A stretch of DNA of 22,368 nucleotides from Anaerolineaceae bacterium (GTDB taxonomy: Bacteria > Chloroflexota > Anaerolineae > Anaerolineales > Anaerolineaceae). Within the stretch, counting starts at the first letter, position 1. Each line of letters opens with the position of its first letter. A program made the position numbers and the translations under genes. Of this stretch, positions 7,405 through 13,900 are shown piece after piece. The stretch lies in NCBI GenBank assembly GCA_028714615.1, contig JAQTMA010000030.1, forward strand, positions 5,234 through 27,601, in the 5' to 3' direction. The notes beneath the pieces are model-generated. The model was not told where the DNA came from. It saw only the letters and a program-made list of their open reading frames with translations, and did no database searches.

Positions 7405-7734
7405 CTACCGCTTTTCAGTTTTTTGTAAATACTTTTCCACATCTTGCCGGGCTTCATTGAACTGGTCGGTCAAATCTTGGTCAGTTCCCCGGAAACGGCG
7501 TACGGTCTGGCGGGCGCATTGTGTGCATCCTCGCATCGCCCGGAATGAATCCGCATTGCACGATATGCACCCCCCCAGGCGGATCATCATAAGTACAAAA
7601 GCCAGGTGATCTGGGCTTTCAGGGGCTTCGGCGTAGATTCGATCGACCAACTCGCGCCACTCGTCACCTCTTAATGCCCTTAATGCCGGAATCACCCTGG
7701 ATGGGAATAACAGCTCAGTATCAGAATTATACAT
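7405..7734 (-). CDS. Small protein with two CxxC motifs, function unknown
   Basis: I do not recognise a named family. The protein is 109 aa from the ATG at 7734, which has AAAGGTG six nt upstream. A GTG at 7743 overlaps that Shine-Dalgarno and is less likely. The N-terminal half is helical and acidic. The centre is CISCNADSF then RGCTQCARQ, giving Cys56/59 and Cys70/73 as a likely zinc or Fe-S site. The C-terminal third is charged and helical. There is no signal peptide or membrane segment. It lies 24 bp after nuoI and 24 bp before mrp, so it is almost certainly in the same transcript. Its position between complex I subunits and an Fe-S carrier suggests a role in Fe-S handling or complex I assembly, as inference only. 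Confidence 0.8.
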   Translation of the reverse strand: MYNSDTELLFPSRVIPALRALRGDEWRELVDRIYAEAPESPDHLAFVLMMIRLGGCISCNADSFRAMRGCTQCARQTVRRFRGTDQDLTDQFNEARQDVEKYLQKTEKR

Positions 7735-7758
7735 GCACGGCACCTTTCACTTACACAA

Positions 7759-8394
7759 CTACCCTGCCACAGGTGGCCCAGAGGCTTTCCGCGCAGCTAA
7801 AGCCGCGACTTTGGCGGCTTCCTTCTCAGCTCGGGCAATCTCCTCCGCCTGGTTATTTGTAGGGCGAATGCTAGCGTAATAGCTGGCTGGCTTCGAAAGA
7901 TGCGTTTTATCGTAAATGTTCGTGGCAAACCGGTCGTAGGAGGCAATTTCGAAATCATGGTCCATCTTGATAGCATCGAAAGGACAATATTCGGCGCATA
8001 AACCGCAATTCATACAGATATCTACGTCAATATAAAACTCTGCAGGAGCTGGTACTGGTTTGCCTGTAACTGGATCATTCGTGCGCACGATCCAGATGCA
8101 TTGCGGTGGACAAACTTTGGCGCAAATACCGCAAGACGTGCAGCGATCTTGCTTCTCGCCGTTTGGGCCTTCATCATAGATCAAGAATGGGATATAACGG
8201 AACTCCTCCGGTAGCAACAGTTTCTCATCCGGGTATTGCACCGTAAAGGCGCCCTTTGCACTCAATGAACTGCGATCCGCTACCCTTTCTGCCGAATAAC
8301 GCGGCTTGCCCAGCCAGCGCAGATCGTCCAGATACGTGTTGATGAAGTGCTTAAAGGTCACACCCAAGCCTTTGACGATACCCCAACCATTCAT
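7759..8394 (-). CDS. nuoI: NADH-quinone oxidoreductase subunit I (2x[4Fe-4S])
   Basis: This is the TYKY-type subunit of complex I, which relays electrons through clusters N6a and N6b towards NuoB at the quinone site on the inner face of the membrane. It has two classical ferredoxin motifs: CTSCGICAKVCP (Cys85, 88, 91, 95) and CMNCGLCAEYCP (Cys127, 130, 133, 137). The 36-residue gap between the motifs includes a proline-rich loop. At 211 aa it is somewhat longer than many NuoI, with an Ala/Lys-rich C-terminal extension after residue 170. The start is supported by GAGGAG before the ATG at 8394. It lies 27 bp after nuoCD and is followed by the CxxC protein rather than by nuoJ, which is the usual neighbour. 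Confidence 0.96.
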   Translation of the reverse strand: MNGWGIVKGLGVTFKHFINTYLDDLRWLGKPRYSAERVADRSSLSAKGAFTVQYPDEKLLLPEEFRYIPFLIYDEGPNGEKQDRCTSCGICAKVCPPQCIWIVRTNDPVTGKPVPAPAEFYIDVDICMNCGLCAEYCPFDAIKMDHDFEIASYDRFATNIYDKTHLSKPASYYASIRPTNNQAEEIARAEKEAAKVAALAARKASGPPVAG

Positions 8395-8421
8395 GGTTTT
8401 CTCCTCAAACCTCCGCCTGGG

Positions 8422-10164
8422 TTACCGATCGACCTCGCCCAAGACGATATCGATTGAGCCAAGGATCACAACTGCGTCGGCGATTTTCTGCCCAACACAC
8501 ATATGAGTCAGGCTGGTCAAATTAATGAAAGATGGAGCGCGAATGTGGTAGCGCCAGGGGTTCGGTTTTCCGTTCGATACCAGGTAATAACCTAACTCAC
8601 CTTTAGGTCCCTCAACGCGCCCATAAGCCTCACCAGCCGGTACACGCACTTGATACTGAGGTTTGCCGGTTTGGATTGGGCCGGTAGGCATATCGCGTAC
8701 TACCTGTTTCAAGATGCGCAGGCTTTGGCGGATCTCATCCAGACGAATCAAGAAACGGTCGTACACATCCCCATGGTAACGTACCGGGATGTCAAATTCG
8801 AACCTGTCGTAGATACTATACGGATCAGCGCGACGCACATCATAAGGCACTCCAGAGGCGCGCAAGATCGGTCCTGCGGCTGAATTCGCAATTGCCAGCT
8901 CGGGACTCAAAACGCCTACCCCTTCGCAACGCGTTTTGACAATCTCGTTATCCACCAGGTAAGCTTCCAGCTCATCCATTTTTCGCGGGAGACGGTTGGT
9001 GACCATTTCTTTGACCTTCTCGAAGATCCCAGCCGGTAAATCTCGTGCTACACCCCCAAATCGGTAGTAATTGCACATCATGCGGGATCCTGATACCGCT
9101 TCGAAAACATCCAGGATGAATTCTCGCTCTTCCAGGGCATACAGCACAGGGGTAAAGAATGCACCCAGGTCATTAAGCAGGAATCCGATCGCTATCAGAT
9201 GGCTGTTAATCCGGGTCAGCTCGGCCATCATCACGCGAATATACTCGCCCCGCTCCGGCGGCTGGATGTTCATTAACTTTTCTACAGCCAGAGCATAGCC
9301 GAAGTTATTGCTCATTGAAGAAACATAATCCAGGCGATCGGTAAATGGCATGTTGGCCAAGTAAGTATTTCGTTCACCGATTTTCTCGTGGTTGCGGTGC
9401 ATATAACCCATCACCGGTTTTAAGCCTACGATGGTTTCACCTTCTAAGGCTGCTACCATGCGGAATACCCCATGGGTAGATGGGTGCTGAGGTCCAAGAT
9501 TAACAACCAACGTATCCGTTTTTAGTTCGCTATCTGATTTTACGATGGAGTTGAGCAAGTTCTGATAAACCGCCTCGTCCACGCTTGGATCCCAGGTTGC
9601 GGGATCCAGGTTCGGTGGATATTGGACGTTGTGCCCATATGGATTGTGGTCTTCAGACCTTTGGATGTATCCTTCAGGCCAGCGACTTTTGAACGGCTTA
9701 CCCTCCTCTTCGAAATAAGGCTCCTTCCAATCTTTGCGGAGGGGATACCCCGCGAAACCTTCCCATAACAAGATACGACGGAGATCGGGGTGGTCGTTGA
9801 AGCGTATGCCATACAGGTCATAAACTTCTCGTTCTTGAAATTCCGCCCCAGGATACAAAAATGTTACAGAGGGGATAACTGGATTGTCACGTCCTACCAA
9901 TACCTTGAATTCTAATGCCGGTCCACCGGTCGTCTGGTAGAGGTGGTAGACCACTTCCATTTGGTTCTGTGGGAAATCGTCAACCCCTGTAATAGAAGAA
10001 AGATAGTCGTAACCAAGCTCATCACGGGCGCCACGTAAGAATTCAAGTAAGTTCTCAGGCTTAACCAGGTAGCCTTTGAAGTTGGCTCGAGTCTCCTTAG
10101 CCAACAAATGTGGGAAACGGGCGATCAAGTCGGTGGATTCGATAACAACAGGCTGATCGGTCAA
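8422..10164 (-). CDS. nuoCD: NADH-quinone oxidoreductase, fused subunits C and D
   Basis: This 580-residue fusion joins the 30-kDa (NuoC) and 49-kDa (NuoD) subunits of complex I, which form the quinone-binding site with NuoB. The NuoC part, about residues 1-165, contains [10 protein letters not shown] (111-120) and the DHPDLRRIL segment. The NuoD part begins near residue 215 with [12 protein letters not shown] (221-232), then [12 protein letters not shown] and [10 protein letters not shown], and ends in [12 protein letters not shown]. The four Ni-ligand cysteines of [NiFe]-hydrogenase large subunits are absent, so this is a quinone-type rather than a hydrogenase subunit. Translation starts at a TTG (10164) whose TTGA overlaps the nuoB stop; AAGGAGG six nt before it makes this start convincing. 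Confidence 0.96.
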   Translation of the reverse strand: MTDQPVVIESTDLIARFPHLLAKETRANFKGYLVKPENLLEFLRGARDELGYDYLSSITGVDDFPQNQMEVVYHLYQTTGGPALEFKVLVGRDNPVIPSVTFLYPGAEFQEREVYDLYGIRFNDHPDLRRILLWEGFAGYPLRKDWKEPYFEEEGKPFKSRWPEGYIQRSEDHNPYGHNVQYPPNLDPATWDPSVDEAVYQNLLNSIVKSDSELKTDTLVVNLGPQHPSTHGVFRMVAALEGETIVGLKPVMGYMHRNHEKIGERNTYLANMPFTDRLDYVSSMSNNFGYALAVEKLMNIQPPERGEYIRVMMAELTRINSHLIAIGFLLNDLGAFFTPVLYALEEREFILDVFEAVSGSRMMCNYYRFGGVARDLPAGIFEKVKEMVTNRLPRKMDELEAYLVDNEIVKTRCEGVGVLSPELAIANSAAGPILRASGVPYDVRRADPYSIYDRFEFDIPVRYHGDVYDRFLIRLDEIRQSLRILKQVVRDMPTGPIQTGKPQYQVRVPAGEAYGRVEGPKGELGYYLVSNGKPNPWRYHIRAPSFINLTSLTHMCVGQKIADAVVILGSIDIVLGEVDR

Positions 10165-10175
10165 GGCAGGCCTCC
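10156..10175 (-). promoter_or_regulatory. nuoCD ribosome binding site and TTG start
   Basis: On the minus strand AAGGAGG lies six nt before TTG (10164-10162), inside the last codons of nuoB. The nuoB TGA overlaps the TTG as TTGA, which gives tight translational coupling. No nearby in-frame ATG or GTG fits better. Confidence 0.7.
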
Positions 10176-10835
10176 TTCTGCATCTGGTGTGGCCGGTGTA
10201 GGCGTTGTGGCGTGCTCTTCTACCGGCTGGCGTGTCTGTTTCCGGATCAACTCGAACTTCCGAGGGTCCATCAAATCCGGGCCAAGCACGGGCACGGGAA
10301 TAGCAGGGATAGCTGCTTTACGGTACCAGCGAACAGTTTTTAGTGATTCACGGTCAATTTTCTCTTGGAGGCGGATTAGTCCGTGCAACAGCGCCTGTGG
10401 GGTCGGTGGACATCCAGGAATGTAGACGTCTACCGGAACGAATTTGTCGATCCCGGAAACGACCGTATATCCCTCTTTGAAAGGACCTCCGCCAGACGCG
10501 CAAGCGCCCATAGCGATCACATACTTCGGTTCGGGCATTTGGTTGTAAAGGCGCACGATCTGGGGAACCATCTTCTTCGTCACAGTTCCCGACACGATCA
10601 TTACATCCGCCTGCCGTGGACTAGGCCGCATCACTTCCATTCCGAATCGTGAGAAATCGAAACGACTGGCGGCTGTGCAGATCATTTCAATGGCACAACA
10701 CGCAAGGCCGAACATCATTGGCCAAAGGGAGTTTCGTCGGCTCCAATTATAAATACGGTCCAATTTGGTGATAGTTACATGGCTTTGCATTTCGGGCGGT
10801 ACGTTATAACCGGGAGTGCTCAATCCATAATCCAT
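10161..10835 (-). CDS. nuoB: NADH-quinone oxidoreductase subunit B (cluster N2)
   Basis: This is the PSST subunit of complex I, carrying the terminal cluster N2 that reduces quinone. Ligands are visible in [10 protein letters not shown] (Cys46, 47), GACASGGG (Cys112) and PGCPPTP (Cys142). I start it at the ATG at 10835 (224 aa), with AAGGA about 8 nt upstream. A GTG at 10853 in frame would place that Shine-Dalgarno inside the coding region. A Pro/Thr-rich C-terminal tail of about 30 residues precedes the stop, and the nuoCD ribosome binding site is embedded in it. It is the first gene of its unit: nuoA, normally just upstream, is absent, and the next gene is a divergent regulator. Its promoter is clear at 10875-10902. 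Confidence 0.96.
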   Translation of the reverse strand: MDYGLSTPGYNVPPEMQSHVTITKLDRIYNWSRRNSLWPMMFGLACCAIEMICTAASRFDFSRFGMEVMRPSPRQADVMIVSGTVTKKMVPQIVRLYNQMPEPKYVIAMGACASGGGPFKEGYTVVSGIDKFVPVDVYIPGCPPTPQALLHGLIRLQEKIDRESLKTVRWYRKAAIPAIPVPVLGPDLMDPRKFELIRKQTRQPVEEHATTPTPATPDAEGGLP

Positions 10836-10874
10836 TGCTGTTATCCTTATCACCCAGAATCAGATATCGTTTCT

Positions 10875-10902
10875 ATTGTAACATCCGTTGATAGGCTGTC
10901 AA
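10875..10902 (-). promoter_or_regulatory. Promoter of the nuoB-nuoCD-nuoI unit
   Basis: On the minus strand, a consensus TTGACA (10902-10897) and TACAAT (10880-10875) are separated by 16 bp. The predicted start is near 10868, about 33 nt before the nuoB ATG. Its -35 box lies 24 bp from the -35 box of the divergent regulator gene. Confidence 0.75.
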
Positions 10903-10908
10903 GGAGCG

Positions 10909-10936
10909 ATTAAAGAAAAAGATTATTTGCTTTAAT
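10909..10936. promoter_or_regulatory. 7-bp inverted repeat between divergent promoters, candidate operator
   Basis: ATTAAAG (10909-10915) and CTTTAAT (10930-10936) form a perfect inverted repeat with a 14-bp spacer. It sits exactly between the two back-to-back -35 boxes and overlaps that of the regulator gene. Binding by the adjacent winged-helix protein could control both directions; this is inference. Confidence 0.5.
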
Positions 10937-10955
10937 GTTGGTTTTCGGCTAAAAT
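10927..10955 (+). promoter_or_regulatory. Promoter of the divergent winged-helix regulator
   Basis: TTGCTT (10927-10932) and TAAAAT (10950-10955) are separated by 17 bp. The predicted start, near 10962, is only about 4 nt before the ATG at 10966, so the message is close to leaderless. The earlier in-frame ATG at 10954 overlaps the -10 box and would not be transcribed. Confidence 0.6.
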
Positions 10956-10965
10956 GATGCTAACA

Positions 10966-11565
10966 ATGGCCTCCACCCCTCAACGAATGATCGAATATTT
11001 GCGGTCCCACGATACGGCTTCCGCGATCGATCTGTCGGCTGCACTCAGCCTGACCGTTCCTGACATCCGCCACCATCTCGTGACGCTCCTCACCAAGGGA
11101 TGGGTGATCACAGCAGGTCAACGAATTGAAAATCGCCGCGGCCGCCCAACAATGCTTTTCCGCCTCGGCCAACGGGCTTATGGCCGCAACCTAGAAGCCC
11201 TGTCCTCTGCACTTCTCAAAGTGTTAATTGAAAACAATGATGGCGTCCCATTCGAAGAACGCTTACGCCAGGTTGCCTTACACCTGGCCGGCGCCCGGCC
11301 GGTGAGAAGTCACCTCAGTATGACCCACCGGCTGACGGGAACCGTCCGCCAGATGAATGCGATGGGGTACCAGGCCCGCTGGGAAGCCCGGTCTGGAGGA
11401 CCGCTAATCTACCTGGACCACAGCCCTTATGGGGCTCTACTCGAGAAATATCCCGCCGAAATTTCCCGATTGGACCAGGACTTGCTCGAAACCTTGCTCG
11501 GTCAACCGGTTAAACCACTTACCTCTCCTGGTTGTTCACATTCTGTATTTAGGGTAATTCCATAA
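10966..11565 (+). CDS. SufR-like winged-helix transcriptional regulator without the full cysteine set
   Basis: This is a 199-residue DNA-binding protein. Residues 1-60 form an ArsR/DeoR-type winged helix (TASAIDLSAALSLTVPDIRHHLVTLLTKGWV, given here as separate helices around residues 17-47, with the GRP-containing wing after it). The C-terminal part resembles the SufR/iron-sulfur-sensor domain in layout (HSPYGALLEKYPAEISRLDQ, then LLGQPV, then a Cys and a final hydrophobic strand). SufR proteins use several cysteines to hold a cluster. Here the usual NCPY is HSPY, and only one C-terminal Cys (in SPGCSH) is left, so classical Fe-S sensing is doubtful. The start at 10966 was chosen because the promoter -10 covers the upstream ATG. 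It is divergent from nuoB and is the likely regulator of that unit. Confidence 0.8.
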   Translation: MASTPQRMIEYLRSHDTASAIDLSAALSLTVPDIRHHLVTLLTKGWVITAGQRIENRRGRPTMLFRLGQRAYGRNLEALSSALLKVLIENNDGVPFEERLRQVALHLAGARPVRSHLSMTHRLTGTVRQMNAMGYQARWEARSGGPLIYLDHSPYGALLEKYPAEISRLDQDLLETLLGQPVKPLTSPGCSHSVFRVIP

Positions 11566-11809
11566 CTCAAACAAAGACTTTATCAATTTGCTCTGTTACT
11601 CGCACGAACTCATCCGCCGGGATATAATTCAATCACTTGATACTCCTACTTCCGGAAATTACCCACCTCCCATCAAAACAAGTCTTTGCATCGCCAGGCT
11701 ATGCTGTACTATGCAGAGCCATAAAAAAGGGGTCATCCCGACCTGGGTTACAGTCATCCTAGCTAGCGGAAATCTGCGCGATGCTATGGTTGAGTGACTG
11801 ATTGGGGGA
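11566..11809. other. Intergenic stretch, no gene seen
   Basis: An open frame at 11588-11797 on the plus strand has no Shine-Dalgarno sequence, no recognisable domain and odd composition, and is taken as chance. Together with the remnant at 11810-12180, the whole 11566-12265 interval holds no intact gene. No tRNA-like or strong terminator structure was found. Confidence 0.5.
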
Positions 11810-12067
11810 TTAGCGCCGGCCAATCAATGGCAAAGCGGTTATTAGCGACAATGTGTCATCTACCAATTTCGCGCTAGATTGGGCTACTGCGAGGGAAGAC
11901 TGAGTGTTAAGTATCAACTCATCGATATTTTTCCCAACCAGGATACCAATTCCTTCTACCATTGGAGCGGTCTGATCCAGAGATGCTGCGATTTCGGTGG
12001 ATGTAGTTTGCATGAATATGAAAGGCGGGTTTTCTTCACAAGACTCTATTTCCAGTGGGTGGAACAA
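11810..12067 (-). pseudogene. Remnant of a coding sequence, helical repeat-rich fragment
   Basis: The frame encodes about 85 residues, opening at a TTG. They read like a real, conserved protein fragment: TTSTEIAASLDQTAPMVEG, then GKNIDELILNTQSSLAVAQ, then VDDTLSLITALPLIG. The amphipathic, Gln/Ser/Thr-rich helices recall the coiled-coil domains of large membrane-anchored Chloroflexota proteins. That family resemblance is from memory and uncertain. There is no plausible start with a ribosome binding site. The frame stops soon after the last helix, and just upstream another frame (12180-12046, beginning MKPINLTDRF) overlaps it with different coding character. This pattern suggests a decayed gene with a frameshift and loss of both ends. 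It could instead be a short expressed protein, which I think is less likely. Confidence 0.45.
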
Positions 12068-12265
12068 AAGAACCTTGTCTCCTTCGAGTAAATCTCATCA
12101 AACACATTAGATTTTCCAACGCGAAATGCCCCAAAGCGATTGAAATTAACGAATCTGTCGGTAAGATTGATGGGTTTCATTCTTGTGAAAGCAAAGGGAC
12201 CATGTGACAATCGTGTCATCATTGATAGAATCCATATCAGGAATAGGTTCTGAATTAGGGAGCGA

Positions 12266-13234
12266 ATGAAAAACAATGGCCTCTTGTGGCTAGCTATTCT
12301 GGTGATTGTGACCTCGTTCGCTCCACGGTCTCAAGCTCCGATGCATCTTTATCCATCATCCACCACCCCAACCACTTCCCTACCTCAAATTGTGCTACCG
12401 ACTCCCTTTGTCGATCCGGTGTCCCAACCTCAAGTTACTAAATCCTTGGATCTCAAAGTTCAGACGGAATCGGTGGACCAGCCTAATAACAAGAACACTA
12501 CCCGCACAGACTCGCAGTCAGTGGATCTACTCGCAGATGTACCTGAGGCCGTCCGTTGCGAACTTACCCTAGCGCCACCCTGTAAACACTCACGTCCCAA
12601 TCAGCTTCCTCCAGCTCCAATCGGGTATCGCTGGGAGCGTTTGGAAAGACTATATACATTTTCTGCTTACGTGCATGCACTTGAAGAGTCCTACCGCGGC
12701 GATCGATTGGACGTCCCCGGAATCCAAGGGGTGCAAGCGAAAGAAGGATTCTTATACGGTGTCGATGGCCTCGGGATGCAAGGCGGGGGGTTTATATATA
12801 TGATGAATATCCAGGGAGAATATGAGAAACGCTATATCCGTTATATTTCTGGTCATTGGGAACTAGACGGTGAGGATGTCATCATTTCCAACCAATGGGT
12901 ATACGCAAAAACTGGTAAGGCAGTTGACACGAAATTCATTTCCAAAATACTCCTGGCTGATGGTCGCTTCAGCCTGGCTAATGAGCCAAATCTTACTCCC
13001 TACTACTCCGTTGCGGCTTCACGTGATTTCAAGATCGGCGACAAGTTGTATGTTCCTGGTCTGGTGAGCTACGGAGGTATTTTTGAAGTCCAGGATCGCG
13101 GCGGCGCGTTTGGTCCGAATAGTCAGCGGTTCGACCTTTTTGTTGGGAATGACATGAGCCGGGCTCTTGAATGGATCCGCCTCGGCCCTGCCCGTTCTAA
13201 CCTGGTGGTTTACCGGCTCGTTGCAAATGAATGA
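12266..13234 (+). CDS. Secreted 3D-domain protein
   Basis: This 322-residue exported protein starts with a signal peptide (basic MKNN, hydrophobic core to about residue 20, cleavage near 24). A Ser/Thr/Pro-rich linker of about 90 residues follows, then a folded region from residue 120. The C-terminal 80 residues are a 3D domain (named for three aspartates; double-psi beta-barrel, related to the MltA/RlpA fold): YYSVAASRDFKIGDKLYVPG, then DRGGAFG (Asp277), then FDLFVG (Asp290), and a final VVYRL strand. Such domains are found in cell-wall-active enzymes, so a role in peptidoglycan or envelope turnover is plausible but not shown. GGGAG lies three nt before the ATG. The TGA abuts the stop of the convergent DUF1461 gene with no base between them. 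Confidence 0.8.
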   Translation: MKNNGLLWLAILVIVTSFAPRSQAPMHLYPSSTTPTTSLPQIVLPTPFVDPVSQPQVTKSLDLKVQTESVDQPNNKNTTRTDSQSVDLLADVPEAVRCELTLAPPCKHSRPNQLPPAPIGYRWERLERLYTFSAYVHALEESYRGDRLDVPGIQGVQAKEGFLYGVDGLGMQGGGFIYMMNIQGEYEKRYIRYISGHWELDGEDVIISNQWVYAKTGKAVDTKFISKILLADGRFSLANEPNLTPYYSVAASRDFKIGDKLYVPGLVSYGGIFEVQDRGGAFGPNSQRFDLFVGNDMSRALEWIRLGPARSNLVVYRLVANE

Positions 13235-13900
13235 TCAGCGCTTCTGTAGGAACCAGCCTAGAGCAGCACCCACCGCCAGGCACAATACACCTACCAGAAT
13301 AAATGCATCCATCCAGAATCGGATGGGGAATAAGCGAATGAGTGTGTCCGAATACAGAAAGAGCCAGGTATCTCCTGCAAAAAACAAGTGGTGAAATTCG
13401 GTAAATAACCAATCAAAGCCGGTCATTACCCCCACCAGTATCCCTATTACCACTCCCACCGTTATCCAACCCCCGGTGGATAAGCCACGCCGTAACGCCA
13501 GGCCCCATCCTCGCCGCCAGGCGACTAATACCAGGGCGATCAGGACGATTAAGCCTATACGCCACAGTCCCAGGGTTTTTTGAACCAGGTTTTTCACGTC
13601 CTGCATATGGCTCAGCTCTCGCTCGTTATAAATAGGTGTACCATCTGTAAATTTGAGCTCCGCAAGGAAAGCTATCCCGGCATTATTAATCAGGTAATCA
13701 ACGGATGGTTTGGACCACTTAAGTCGTTCTTCTAAGGTCAACCCATAGAGATCCGGTGGAAACCAGGGGGTGTGATACTCAACTTGTAGGAACGCATCTG
13801 TCATCAGAAGGCGGATGGAACCCATCAGGAGTGTGAAAGGGATTAATAAGGCGACAAGGATCGTCAATCCGCGCTGCAGGCTGCGTTCAAATGAGTTCAT
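13235..13900 (-). CDS. DUF1461 / TIGR01906 integral membrane protein
   Basis: This 221-residue membrane protein matches the DUF1461 (TIGR01906) family, whose function is unknown. A first membrane segment spans about residues 12-32. An extracytoplasmic loop follows, with the family-type YHTPWFPPDLYGLTLEERL and a segment ending NERELSHMQDVKNL. Three further membrane segments lie near 112-128, 141-160 and 190-215. It is coupled to the upstream membrane/spermidine-synthase-like gene by an ATGA overlap (13897-13900), so the two products probably act together in the membrane. Its stop codon directly abuts that of the 3D-domain gene on the other strand. The length is usual for the family. Confidence 0.85.
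   Translation of the reverse strand: MNSFERSLQRGLTILVALLIPFTLLMGSIRLLMTDAFLQVEYHTPWFPPDLYGLTLEERLKWSKPSVDYLINNAGIAFLAELKFTDGTPIYNERELSHMQDVKNLVQKTLGLWRIGLIVLIALVLVAWRRGWGLALRRGLSTGGWITVGVVIGILVGVMTGFDWLFTEFHHLFFAGDTWLFLYSDTLIRLFPIRFWMDAFILVGVLCLAVGAALGWFLQKR

Noticed and set aside
8422..10835. Possibility that nuoB/nuoCD encode an Ech/Mbh-type [NiFe]-hydrogenase
   Set aside because: The large subunit lacks both CxxC nickel-ligand pairs and has the complex I motifs HRNHEKIGE and [12 protein letters not shown].
10954..10965. ATG codons upstream of the chosen start of the winged-helix regulator
   Set aside because: They lie within or right after the -10 box, before the predicted transcription start.
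11588..11797. 69-residue plus-strand open frame
   Set aside because: It has no ribosome binding site, no recognisable domain and non-protein-like composition; probably chance.
11802..11826. GATTGG...CCAATC hairpin near the remnant gene end
   Set aside because: The stem is six bp with no T-run on the relevant strand; too weak to call a terminator.
12205..12218. TGACA-N4-TGTCA inverted repeat upstream of the 3D-domain gene, reminiscent of a CRP/FNR site
   Set aside because: The arms are only 5 bp, match neither consensus and lack a clear promoter next to them.
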